NCBI RefSeq assembly: GCF_040958095.1
Contig: NC_091214.1
Span: 6,961,100 to 7,025,099, forward strand
Origin: Procambarus clarkii
Lineage: Eukaryota > Arthropoda > Malacostraca > Decapoda > Cambaridae
DNA length: 64,000 nt
Direction: 5' to 3'
The translations under genes were made by a program, and so were the position numbers. The notes below the pieces were generated by a model. It ran no database searches and was not told the DNA's origin. It saw only the letters and a program-made list of their open reading frames with translations. Below, in pieces: positions 45,201 to 59,123 of this stretch (within the stretch, counting starts at the first letter, position 1; each line of letters starts with the position of its first letter).

Positions 45201-47183
45201 CGAAACAGGCGCCCCCAGGTCCCCCGAGCTCACCGGCGGGGCAGACATATCAGGTCCATACATAGCGACATCCGGAACTGCCGCAGGATCCACACCAGGC
45301 ACCTGCACAGAGCGAGGATCCGCCGGGGAGTCCACACGCACAGATAAGCAAGGAAAATCATCCTCTAGGAAAACTGAAGGGGCTTCAGCATGAGAAGCGT
45401 CGCAACCGGCCACTACGTACGTGGCCCTCAGCACCACACCGGAAACACGTGCGGGTTTGACCCTGATAGAAGGTCCTCAGAGACAGCCCACGATACGAGA
45501 CCCTGGACGGTATGGGGCTCGTGAGCCGCATGACAAGCGTGTGTGAACCCAGCCGGCCCGCACTCAAGGTGCTGAACTGGTGCTTCACCACCGACCCAAA
45601 CCGCGTAAACAAGAACATGAGGGCCGTCTCGGGGAAGGTCACTGGCACGCCGTGAACACTCACAAACGTCAAGGGCCCCCAGGGATCCGAGATCTCCACA
45701 GACACAGCCGAAGCCGGAAGAGGAAGCGTGCGGTCATTCCAGCGAGCCACAAACTCCCGGTAAACATGTGACGTGGCGAACGACACCACAACGCGGGTGG
45801 GCGACAACTTCTCGAGGCCCAGGAGCTCGGGGACGTCAACACGGAGGACGTGCAGGAGGGCAACTTCTACAACGGGCCAGTGCACGTCAGCAGAAAAGTC
45901 CAGCCGCACTGTGTCGATCCTCCGAATGCGGCTAGTACCAGCCGCGTCCATACCGGCAGGCGGGGCCCCGACCAGCGGGCGCTCCACCCCCCCCCCCCCC
46001 CCACAGCAACCGCCACTCAGCAACGGCAGACGACTACTGACAGCCGGAGCCCGACGTCTGCACCCTCTGGTGGCGCAGCCAGGAATCCCCCTGATTTCAT
46101 AATTGGTTCCTTACAATTTCTTCTCACACAAGTTCAAATTTTATCAAAACATTAATAAACAGGAAAAATCTTAGGCAGAGAATTTATAGAATTTACTTAA
46201 ATGGCCTTTATTAGCAATTTGCAATTGAACCTAGATGGCAAAGTACCATTCTCTATTTAATCGTATATAAATATTTGTATATGATTACAATTTTTGAAAT
46301 AGATTAAATTGATGAACAATAAATATGAAACTGCATGCCGAAATTATGAGAAACTACATAAGAATACATAATGAATTCACAATAATGTGATTTACCAGAA
46401 AATAATTGGAGCAAGATATTGGGATCAACTCACCATAGTACTCTGAAGACTCTTATTTCAAAATCTCAGGTTTTTAGGAGGAAATTACACTGATTTAAGC
46501 CAGTAATGGACTACATAAGCTAGATAAGTGACCCGTCTTCTGTGCCTATGGCAGATGGACACTGCGGATTTACTTATAGTGTGAGAGTATAACTCGGGCA
46601 ACAAATGTGCTGCCTTGGCTGTTTACTTAGAAAATAACATTGCTCTGTACCCAGCATATCATTCTTCCCTCTTGCTTCCAGGAACAAGCCAGGTTTCCGT
46701 GTCTGTAAACTTGTCAAAACTGGGCTCCAACACCTGCTGGAGAGGAGCATCTTTAGCAAGACCCAATCGCTGGAGTCCACGTGGAGCCTATCCCAGCATC
46801 TGCCATCTGTTGGAGTGTTCCTCGACTCGAGCGTGACTAAGGACTCTCCGCTCGACCTCCAGCACCTGCACTACTCCGGAAATGAGGAAACACCTGTCTC
46901 CTGGATGTCGCCGACCATGTATGGAAGCATCGGCATGTTGGGGACGGACGACAGCTACAGGAATCTGGGTCTTGGTAGACTGGTAATCAAGGTCATGGGG
47001 AGGCTATATGCTAGCCAGGGCTTCATTCCTAACGCCCACGTCAGCTACGACAACCCACCTTCTATAGCAACGTTCAGCAAGATACCAGGCTGGGAAAACA
47101 CTCACACTGCCGCCTGGATGGCCTTCGAGCAGACAAATGGAATCAGTGAAATATCACAGGACAAAGATCCCCAATTACTATAG
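30235..47183 (+). CDS. glycine N-acyltransferase-like protein, copy B
   Basis: Paralogue of copy A with the same four-exon layout: 30235-30327, 30977-31081, 31522-31757 and 46682-47183, again 311 aa and open throughout. GNAT motifs are intact (YGSIGMLGT, RNLGLG, SYDNPPSIATFSKIPGW), as is Ser227. I count 26 amino-acid differences from A. Twenty-one are in the first 145 residues (exons 1-3: 5 of 31, 2 of 35 and 14 of 78), and five are in exon 4, whose last 103 residues are identical. Intron 3 is 14.9 kb because of one LINE and two ORF1-only elements, all in the opposite orientation. Distal upstream sequence differs from A. Whether both genes are expressed cannot be seen here. Confidence 0.85.
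31976..32092 (+). repeat. TAATA-type microsatellite
   Basis: Irregular tandem ATAATA and TATAA units; absent at the matching place in copy A. Confidence 0.75.
32251..32265. repeat. target-site duplication of LINE copy 2, left
   Basis: GTCGTATATGCAAGT is repeated exactly at 38554-38568. Confidence 0.9.
32346..36079 (-). pseudogene. broken LINE ORF2
   Basis: The same protein as 2294-6079 is split over several frames. Reading the minus strand, there is a stop in place of Trp in the ILQWN motif (near 36012), a 1-bp loss near 35899, a 2-bp loss in an A run near 35384, a 5-bp loss of one AAAAG unit near 35095, and a stop at 33960-33962. A 9-bp in-frame duplication lies near 35545. The RT motifs FDLEKAYD, VPQGS and YVDD and all RNase H motifs are still readable. 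The fragments run 35339-35923, 33960-35345 and 32346-33908. Confidence 0.85.
36097..38066 (-). pseudogene. broken LINE ORF1
   Basis: The N-terminal part is open from 38066 to 37314 (VPSQARGVGDQAPE onward) and ends at a CAG-to-TAG change. The first two zinc knuckles follow in 36963-37259, and a frameshift near 37055 moves the third knuckle and Pro/Ser-rich tail into the frame 36097-37065. This copy retains the CT-repeat bases missing from copy 1 near 7698. Together the two copies show the full layout. Confidence 0.8.
38554..38568. repeat. target-site duplication of LINE copy 2, right
   Basis: Exact copy of 32251-32265. Confidence 0.9.
39045..39300 (+). mobile_element. SINE-like interspersed repeat
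   Basis: CACCCTAAGTGCCCCTGTTA, AGTAAATAGGTACCTGGGAG, TCAGCTGTCACGGGCTGCTT and GGCGGGCCGAAAGAGC are segments I recall as a very common decapod repeat. It carries GT and A simple repeats in the middle. It is absent from copy A. Confidence 0.5.
40155..40207 (+). mobile_element. SINE 3' tail fragment
   Basis: GGTGCTGTACAAGAATGTAA and GAACTCTTGTACCTGTATAT match the tail of the SINEs at 13028 and 26656. It ends in TAAATAAATAA, the target of the next element. It is absent from intron 3 of gene A. Confidence 0.6.
40208..42644 (-). mobile_element. ORF1-only poly(A)-tailed retroelement, element 1
   Basis: A 2.4 kb minus-strand insertion ends in a poly(A)-like tail (T-rich at 40208-40235 on +) and is flanked by a probable 10-bp target duplication, AAATAAATAA (40198-40207 and 42645-42654). 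Its coding part (about 40847-42474) encodes an ORF1/Gag-like nucleic-acid-binding protein: an RRM-like region (VSVHGAPLEFPEDLLRRFFG), one CCHC knuckle (CFRCGQLGHQAAGC), a Pro/Ala-rich linker and the C-terminal motif WEAYCIRF...EWPDKYE. There is no reverse transcriptase. A 640-bp 3' UTR, T/G-rich on its own strand, follows. The open frame is interrupted in a few places, so this copy looks dead. The poly(A) tail and target duplication suggest LINE-type mobilisation. Confidence 0.7.
43244..43256. repeat. target-site duplication of element 2, left
   Basis: TGATTTCATAATT recurs at 46092-46104. The single, uninterrupted target occurs in intron 3 of gene A at 22157-22169. Confidence 0.85.
43257..46091 (-). 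mobile_element. ORF1-only poly(A)-tailed retroelement, element 2
   Basis: A 2.8 kb minus-strand insertion with a poly(A)-like tail and a 13-bp target duplication. It is the same family as 40208-42644: both begin with GGGGGA-N-TTCC at the 5' end, have an RRM-like region (VSVHGVPVTFPE), a zinc-knuckle start (TCFRCG), a Pro/Ser-rich linker and the C-terminal motif VWEAYCLRF...EYPEKYE. Coding pieces lie in 44090-46023. About 830 bp of 3' UTR follow, with no RT. The two copies are well diverged from one another. It looks broken in a few places. Its 5' end is apparently complete. Confidence 0.7.
46092..46104. repeat. target-site duplication of element 2, right
   Basis: Exact copy of 43244-43256. 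Confidence 0.85.
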
Positions 47184-47286
47184 CAAAATATATTTTATAA
47201 GTTCTAAAGGATAACTCATAAAATTAATAATGACAAAAAAAAAAATAATCATAATAACAATAATTATTGTCATTATATTAATAATT

Positions 47287-47292
47287 AATAAA
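47287..47292 (+). terminator. polyadenylation signal of gene B
   Basis: AATAAA about 105 bp after the stop, equivalent to 25537-25542. Confidence 0.6.
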
Positions 47293-47355
47293 CACAAGTC
47301 CAATGTAACAAATATTCCTCACTAGCATTGTAGCGAAAAGATTCAGCAAAAAAAC

Positions 47356-48466
<1,111 letters not shown>

Positions 48467-51382
48467 TGTACGGCGGAGAGTGGCGGCTGTGGCGGACAGT
48501 GGCGGCGGTGGCGGCGGTGGCGGATAGTGGCGGCGGGCGGACAGTGGCGGCGGGCGGACAGTGGCGGCGGCGGGCGGACAGTGGCGGCGGGCGGACAGTG
48601 GCGGCGGTGGCGGATAGTGGCGGCGGGCGGACAGTGGCGGCGGTGGCGGATAGTGGCGGCGGGCGGACAGTGGCGGCGGGCGGACAGTGGCGGCGGTGGC
48701 GGATAGTGGCGGCTGTGGCGGATAGTGGCGGCGGGCGGACCGTGGCGGCTTTGGCGGCGGTGGTGGACAGTGGCGGCGGCGGTGGTGGACAGTGGCGGCG
48801 GGCGGACAGTGGCGGCGGCGGGCGGACAGTGGTGGTGGCGGGCGGACAGTGGTGGCGGCGGGCGGACAGTGGTGGCGGCGGGCGGACAGTGGAGGCGGCG
48901 GGCGGACAGTGGTGGCGGCGGGCGGACAGTGGTGGCGGTGGGCGGACAGTGGTGGCGGTGGCAGACAGTGGTGGCGGTGGCGGACAGTGGTGGCGGTGGC
49001 GGATAGTGGCAGCGGGCGGACAGTGGCGGCGGGCGGAAAGTGGCGGCGGCGGTGGCGGACAGTGGCGTCGGGCGGACAGTGGTGGCGGCGGGCGGACAGT
49101 GGTGGCGGTGGCAGACAGTGGTGGCGGTGGCGGACAGTGGCGGCGGTGGCGGACAGTGACGGCGGTGGCGGACAGTGGCGGCGGTGGCGGACAGTGGCGG
49201 CGGTGGCGGACAGTGGCGGCGGTGGCGGACACTGGCGGCTGTGTCTGGCGGTGGTGGCGGGCGGTGGCGGGTGGCGGCGTCTGTGATGAGTAGTGGCGGC
49301 TGGCGGTGGTGGGTGGTGGGTGGCGGCGGCGGTGGTGGTGGGTGGTGGGTGGCGGCGGCGGGTGGTGGTGGGTGGTGGGTGGCGGCGGCGGGTGGTGGTG
49401 GGTGGTGGGTGGCGGCGGCGGGTGGCGGTGGGTGGTGGGTGGCGGCGGCGGGTGGCGGTGGGTGGTGGGTGGCGGCGGCGGGTGGTCGTGGGTGGTGGGT
49501 GGCGGCGGCGGGTGGTGGTGGGTGGTGGGTGGCGGCGGCGGGTGGTGGTGGGTGGTGGGTGGTGGCGGCGGGCGGTGGCGGGCGGTGGCGGGCGGTGGCG
49601 GGCGGCGGCGGCTGTGGTGGGTGGTGACGATCGGCGGTGGGGGGGGGGGGCTGGTGGCGGCTGGCGGTGGCGGCTTGCGGTGGCGACTGTGGCAACGGGC
49701 GGTGACGGCTGATAGCGGGCGGTGGTGGCGGCTGGTGGCAGGTGGTGGTGGCGGCGGTGATGGGTGGTGGCGGCGGCGGTGGTGGTGGGTGGTGGTGGCG
49801 GCGGCGGTGATGGGTGGTGGCGGCGGCGGCGGCTGGTGGTGGTGGGTGGTGGTGGTGGGTGGTGGTGGTGGGTGGTGGTGGTGGGTGGTGGCGGCGGGTG
49901 GCGGCGGGTGGCGGTGGTGGGTGGCGGTGGCTGGTGGCGGGTGGCGGCTGGTGGTGGGTGGTGGCGGCGGGTGGTGAGTGGCGGTGGCTGGTGGCGGGTG
50001 GCGGCTGGTGGCGGGTGGTGGCGGGTGGCGGCTGGTGGTGGGTGGTGGCGGGTGGCGGTGGGTGGTGGGTGGCGGCGGCGGGTGGTGGTGGGTGGTGGGT
50101 GGCGGCGGCGGGTGGTGGTGGGTGGTGGGTGGCGGCGGCGGGTGGTGGTGGGTGGTGGGTGGTGGCGGCGGGCGGTGGCGGGCGGTGGCGGGCGGTGGCG
50201 GGCGGCGGCGGCTGTGGTGGGTGGTGACGATCGGCGGTGGGGGGGGGGCTGGTGGCGGCTGGCGGTGGCGGCTTGCGGTGGCGACTGTGGCAACGGGCGG
50301 TGACGGCTGATAGCGGGCGGTGGTGGCGCCTGGTGGCAGGTGGTGGTGGCGGCGGTGATGGGTGGTGGCGGCGGCGGTGGTGGTGGGTGGTGGTGGCGGC
50401 GGCGGTGGTGGTGGGTGGTGGCGGCGGCGGTGATGGGTGGTGGCGGCGGCGGCGGCTGGTGGTGGTGGTGGGTGGTGGTGGTGGGTGGTGGTGGTGGGTG
50501 GTGGTGGTGGGTGGTGGCGGCGGGTGGCGGCGGGTGGCGGTCGTGGGTGGCGGTGGCTGGTGGCAGGTGGCGGCTGGTGGTGGGTGGTGGCGGCGGGTGG
50601 TGAGTGGCGGTGGCTGGTGGCGGCTGGTGGCGGGTGGTGGCGGGTGGCGGCTGGTGGTGGGTGGTGGCGGGTGGCGGCTGGTGGTGGGTGGCGGCTGGTG
50701 GTGGGTGGTGGCGGGTGGCGGCTGGTGGTGGGTGGCGGGTGGCGGCCTGTGGTGGGTGGTGGCGGCGGGTGGTGAATGGCGGCGGTGGGTGGCGGTGGCT
50801 GGTGGCGGGTGGCGGCTGGTGGTGGGTGGTGGCGGGTATCGGTGGTGGGTGGCGGTGGCTGGTGGCGGGTGGCGGCTGGTGGTGGGTGGTGGCGGCGGGT
50901 GGTGAGTGGCGGTGGTGGGTGGCGGTGGGTGGCGGCTGGTGGCGGGTGGTGGCGGGTGGCGGCTGGTGGTGGATGGTGGCGGGTGGCGGCTGGTGGTGGG
51001 TGGGTGGCGGGTGGTGGCGGCTTTTGGTGGTGAGTGGCGGTGGCGGCTGGTGGTGGGTGGTGGCGGGTGGCGGGTGGCGGCTGGTGGTGGCGGGTGGCGG
51101 CTGGTGGTGGGTGGTGGCTGGTGGTGGGTGGTGGCGGGTGGCGGCTGGTGGTGGGTGGTGGCGGCTGGTGGTGGGTGGCGGCGGGTGGCGGCTGGTGGTG
51201 GGTGGCGGCGGCTGGTGGTGGGTGGCGGGTGGCGGCTGGTGGTGGGTGGCGGGTGGCGGCTGGTGGCGGGTGGCGGCTGGTGGTGGGTGGCGGCTGGTGG
51301 TGGGTGGTGGTGGGTGGCGGCTGGTGGTGGGCGGCGGGTGGCGGCTGGTGGCGGGTGGCGGCGGGTGGCGGCTGGTGGTGGC
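48467..51382 (+). repeat. 2.9 kb G-rich GGY minisatellite
   Basis: Strongly strand-asymmetric: nearly all G with T/C on +. Three domains are visible: GGCGGACAGTGGC-type units (48467-49230), regular units built of GGTGGTGGGTGGCGGCGGCG (49300-49610 and 50060-50170), and GGCTGGTGGTGGGTGGTGGC-type units (50540-51380). A block beginning GTGGTGACGATCGGCGGTGG recurs at about 49621 and 50221, a higher-order period near 600 bp. Long open frames of about 990-1012 codons in all three minus frames are by-products of the repeat. Many GG/GGG runs allow G-quadruplexes. Confidence 0.95.
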
Positions 51383-51734
51383 CAGCTGGGACACACCCTT
51401 CACCACTGAAGGTCTGAGCAAAACTAACCATATGTCTCTCTCAGCCACCAGCCCAGTGTTGCCAGCTCGCGCTCTCAAAATGTTTCCTTCAAAGATTGTA
51501 TATTATCTTTGAACAACAAGTTTGATTATGAAGGAAATAATGCATATATTATTGTCACATTAATACTGTGTAATATCTTATTACATTCCTGCTAAATAAT
51601 TATAATTTGAAACAGGACAAAAAATCCAACATATATATAAAAACCAACATTAGAGATCACGAGGCCTAGGCCTCGCCTGTGACCACACATCCTGCCTCCC
51701 TGGCCTGCTACCCTCACACACCTCACACTCTTAA

Positions 51735-53798
51735 CTCTCTCATAATCACTCTCACTCTCTTACTCTGTCACTCTTACACTCTGTCACTCTTACTCTCTGT
51801 CACTCTTACTCTCTGTCACTCTTACTCTCTGTCACTCTTACTCTGTCACTCTTACACTCTGTCACTCTTACTCTCTGTCACTCTTACTCTCTGTCACTCT
51901 TACTCTCTGTCACTCTTACTCTCTGTCACTCTTACTCTCTGTCACTCTTACTCTCTGTCACTCTTACTCTGTCACTCTTACTCTCTGTCACTCTTACTCT
52001 CTGTCACTCTTACTCTCTGTCACTCTTACTCTGTCATTCTTACTCACTCTCAGTCACCCTTACCCATTCATACTCACTCTCTCACTCTTACTCTCATACT
52101 CTTACTCTCAATTACTCTTACTCTCAATCACTCTTACTCCCAATCACTCCTACTCCCAATCACTCCTACTCTCAATCACTCCTACTCTCATTCTTACTCT
52201 TACTCTTACTCCCAATCACTCTTACTCTCAATCACTCTTATTCTCATTCTTACTCTCGCTCTTACTCTTACTCCCAATCACTCTTACTCCCAATCACTCT
52301 TACTCTCAATCACTCTTACTCTCAATCACTCTTACTCTCAATCACTCTTACTCTCATTCTTACTCTTACTCACTCTTACTCTCAATCACTCTTATTCTCA
52401 TTCTTACTCCTACTCCCAATCACTCTTACTCCCAATCACTCTTACTCTCAATCACTCTTACTCCCAATCACTCTTACTCTCAATCACTCTTACTCTCAAT
52501 CACTCTTACTCTCAATCACTCTTACTCTCAATCACTCTTACTCTCATTCTTACTCTTACTCACTCTTACTCTCAATCACTCTTATTCTCATTCTTACTCC
52601 TACTCCCAATCACTCTTACTCCCAATCACTCTTACTCTCAATCACTCTTACTCCCAATCACTCTTACTCCCAATCACTCTTACTCTCAATCACTCTTACT
52701 CTCAATCACTTTTACTCTCAATCACTCATACTCTCAATCACTCATACTCTCAATCACTCTTACTCTCACTAACTCTCAATCACTCTTATTCTCACTAACT
52801 CTCAATCACTCTTACGCACTATTACTCACTCTTTCTCTCAGTCATCCTTACTCACTCTTACTCTGTCACTCTTACTCTCTGTCACTCTTACTCTCTGTCA
52901 CTCTTACTCTCTGTCACTCTTACTCTCTGTCACTCTTACTCTGCCACTCTTACTCTCTGTCACTCTTACTCTCTGTCACTCTTACTCTCTATCACTCTTA
53001 CTCTGTCATTCATACTCTGTCACTCTTACTCACTCTCAGTCACCCTTACCCATTCATACTCACTCTCTCACTCTTACTCTCATACTCTTACTCTCAATTA
53101 CTCTTACTCTCAGTCACTCTTACTCCCAATCACTCCTACTCCCAATCACTCCTACTCTCATTCTTACTCTTACTCTTACTCCCAATCACTCTTACTCTCA
53201 ATCACTCTTATTCTCATTCTTACTCTTACTCTCACTCTTACTCCCAATCACTCTTACTCCTAATCACTCTTACTCTCAATCATTCTTACTCTCAATCAAT
53301 CTTACTCTCAATCACTCTTACTCTCATTCTTACTCTTACTCACTCTTACTCTCAATCACTCTTATTCTCATTCTTACTCCTACTCTCACTCTAACTCCTA
53401 CTCCCAATCACTCTTACTCCCAATCACTTACTCTCAATCACTCTTACTCCCAATCACTCTTACTCTCAATCACTCTTACTCTCAATCACTCTTACTCTCA
53501 ATCACTCTTACTCTCAATCACTCTTACTCTCACTAACTCTCAATCACTCTTATTCTCACTCTAACTCTCAATCACTCTTACTCTCATACTCACCCTTACT
53601 CTCAATCACTTTACTCTCACTCTTACTCATTCTGTCACCCTTACTCTCACTCTTACTCACTCTGTCACTCTTACTCACTCTCAGTCACTCTTACTTATAC
53701 TCACTCTTACTCACACTTACACGCTCTCTGGCACTCTCACTCACCTTCAGTCACTCTTACTCACTCTTACCCACTCTCGCTCACTCTTGCTCACTCTA
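51735..53798 (+). repeat. 2.1 kb CT-rich minisatellite
   Basis: Tandem 16-bp units TCACTCTTACTCTCTG and TCACTCTTACTCTCAA, with variants TCACTCTTACTCCCAA. The block CAGTCACCCTTACCCATTCA occurs near 52051 and 53037, giving a higher-order period near 990 bp. One frame stays open for 571 codons (51679-53394) but encodes only repeats of the SITLTLNHSYSQSLLL kind. Confidence 0.95.
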
Positions 53799-54312
53799 GT
53801 TAATAAGAACACGCCAATATAAGACAACAAAACGTTTTCAGATTCTTTCTCACCACTTTCCAGCAACTTTTATAATTTATATAAATTATCTTAGGGAATA
53901 ATACATAAATTATATATTTAAACATGATATTAGTGTTTAGTGGAATGCATAAGGAGTCAAATTGTGTTAAAAAGAGCGATTTTTAGAAAATTTGGAAAAC
54001 TACTTTTTTCTGTTCATATTATAACTAAATGGATTTTAAAGGTTTCACTCAGCCAATATATATCATTCACAATTTATTAATGAATTTTACAAAAAAACAC
54101 CATAAATTTTATATTTAAACATGTAAAAACTATTTGTTTTACATTTGGAAGAAAATAATTGTAGAAAAACAATTTATAATTAAACCTTTGTGTTTGGATT
54201 TTTTGAGTAAAACTTTCTCAAAGGCTCTCCTGCACCATTCTCAATGCAAATCATTCCCACACCTATGGGAAGAGATAGGCGAACGTTGTGTAGATGATTT
54301 GTGTTTGCTGGG
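53799..54312. other. AT-rich spacer
   Basis: No gene seen. The end (TTTGCTGGGATATAT) matches in inverted form the right edge of the (TA)n at 48005. Confidence 0.45.
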
Positions 54313-54334
54313 ATATATATATATATATATATAT
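54313..54334. repeat. short (TA)n tract
   Basis: Left flank of the palindromic MITE. Confidence 0.9.
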
Positions 54335-54696
54335 GTCGTACCTAGTAGCCAGAACGCACTTCTCAGCCTACTATGCAAGGCCCGATTTGCCTAATAAGCC
54401 AAGTTTTCCTGAATTAATATATTTTCTCTAATTTTTTTCTTATGAAATGATAAAGCTACCCATTTCATTATGTATGAGGTCAATTTTTTTTTATTGGAGT
54501 TAAATTTAACGTAGATATATGACCGAACCTAACCAACCCTACCTAACCTAACCTATCTTTATAGGTTAGGTTGGGTTAGGTAGCAGAAAAAGTTAGGTTA
54601 GGTAGTCGAAAAAACATTAATTCATGAAAACTTGGCTTATTAGGCAAATCGGGCCTTGCATAGTAGGCTGAGAAGTGCGTTCTGGCTACTAGGTAC

Positions 54697-54699
<3 letters not shown>
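54335..54699. mobile_element. palindromic MITE with TTAGG-type core
   Basis: 74-bp perfect or near-perfect terminal inverted repeats (54335-54408 and 54626-54699) begin GTCGTACCTAGTAGCCAG. The centre is itself a palindrome of CCTAACCTAACC / GGTTAGGTTGGGTTAGG. (TA)n flanks both sides, so the insertion target was probably a TA microsatellite. I recall this terminal sequence as common in crayfish-like genomes. No transposase is present. Confidence 0.85.

Positions 54700-54777
<78 letters not shown>
54700..54777. repeat. (TA)n microsatellite
   Basis: 78 bp of pure TA between the MITE and the SINE dimer. Confidence 0.95.
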
Positions 54778-56480
<1,703 letters not shown>

Positions 56481-56486
56481 ATTAGC

Positions 56487-56913
56487 ATATCCCAGAAGTC
56501 CCCAAACTGCCCTACTGCACCAATTAAACTATAATAGTTTGCTTTGGATGGCGGGTGGGGGGATGGGGTGGTCGGGGTGTTGGTAGGAGAGAAGAGTCAT
56601 CACGGCCTTGAATCAGCGCCTCTCCAGCCACTTGCCAAATCAGTGATTTCAGACAAATCGATTTAGAATACAACACGGTTTACTTACTCTCAGCAGACCA
56701 GCTTAACGAGTGAAGAAATAGATAAGATAAATTAATAACCATTCAAAACTTACAAACACTTAATAATTAGTGACCAGGTTTAAACAGAAGACTAACGGAG
56801 AGTCATTAGTAACTCACCAAGTTGGATACTCATGATTAACAGCACAATAATCGACGGTGTAAGAAAGGATAAATGAGAGACAGCTGAAAGGTCACAAAGT
56901 GTAATTCATGTTG
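56487..56913 (+). repeat. third copy of a segment shared with the gene A and B upstream regions
   Basis: Matches 28580-28975 (and 16350-16675): CATATCCCAGAAGTCC, GAGTCATCACGGCCTTGAA, ACCAAGTTGGATACTCATG, GCACAATAATCGACGGTG. It continues at 63129 after a 6.2 kb insertion. Confidence 0.75.
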
Positions 56914-57437
56914 ATGCCTGTTACGTACTCCTAGCTGGATACATATATAAATTTAAATAAACTTACTTTGTTCTATGTCATCATTACCTGTATATGTATA
57001 TATATTATATTTTTATAAATTATGGTGTGGTGTGGCTGGGGACAGAGGAGCGGGTTGCTCTAGTCATGTCCAGTTCCTGCGAATTTCGTGATTATAATTT
57101 TGATCCTGTTCAGTTGTGTAGTTGCCAGCAGTTTCCTCTTTATTATTAAATATACATAATTGTGTTTATTATAAACTACATTAATTCTGTTTATGCATGT
57201 AAATTTATTCATTATTATTTAAGTTATTTTAATGTTTGCCTTAGCACAGTATTGTTGCTCATTAAAGCTAATTAATTTTATATAAATCTACCATTCGTTA
57301 TGTTTTGAGAGGGAGTGTGGGGCTCCTGACGCCACGTTTAGTTCAGTAGCTGGGAGACGAGCGTCGGTTCAACTGGTCTGATAAGTGTCTGTTCTGTTTA
57401 CTTATTTCTGTTTTTATTTGTAGTACAGTTATTCTGG

Positions 57438-59075
<1,638 letters not shown>

Positions 59076-59123
59076 AAGAGTGCACCACCCCACCGAGTGC
59101 CGGCGGTGGGGTGGATAGTAATG
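59076..59123. other. palindrome centre between the two satellite arrays
   Basis: The 48-bp spacer includes CACCACCCCACCGAGTG and GCCGGCGGTGGGGTGG, themselves inverted relative to each other, so the switch of orientation involved short inverted sequences. It is the loop of a palindrome with arms over 1.2 kb. Confidence 0.85.

Larger units (their letters stand above)
31758..46681 (+). other. intron 3 of gene B, swollen by retroelements
   Basis: Contains in order an AT-rich microsatellite, a full-length LINE, SINE-like sequence, two ORF1-only retroelements, and unique DNA homologous to intron 3 of gene A. Confidence 0.75.
26608..47355 (+). repeat. segmental duplication, copy B
   Basis: Partner of 14680-25605. 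It is enlarged by later insertions: a SINE at 26656, LINE fragments at 28960-30105, a full LINE at 32266, SINE-like DNA near 38900-39300 and two ORF1-only elements at 40208 and 43257. Confidence 0.85.

Noticed and set aside
51679-53394. 571-codon + strand open frame of Leu/Ser/Thr repeats
   Set aside because: It is an in-frame reading of the 16-bp CT-rich minisatellite with no protein features.
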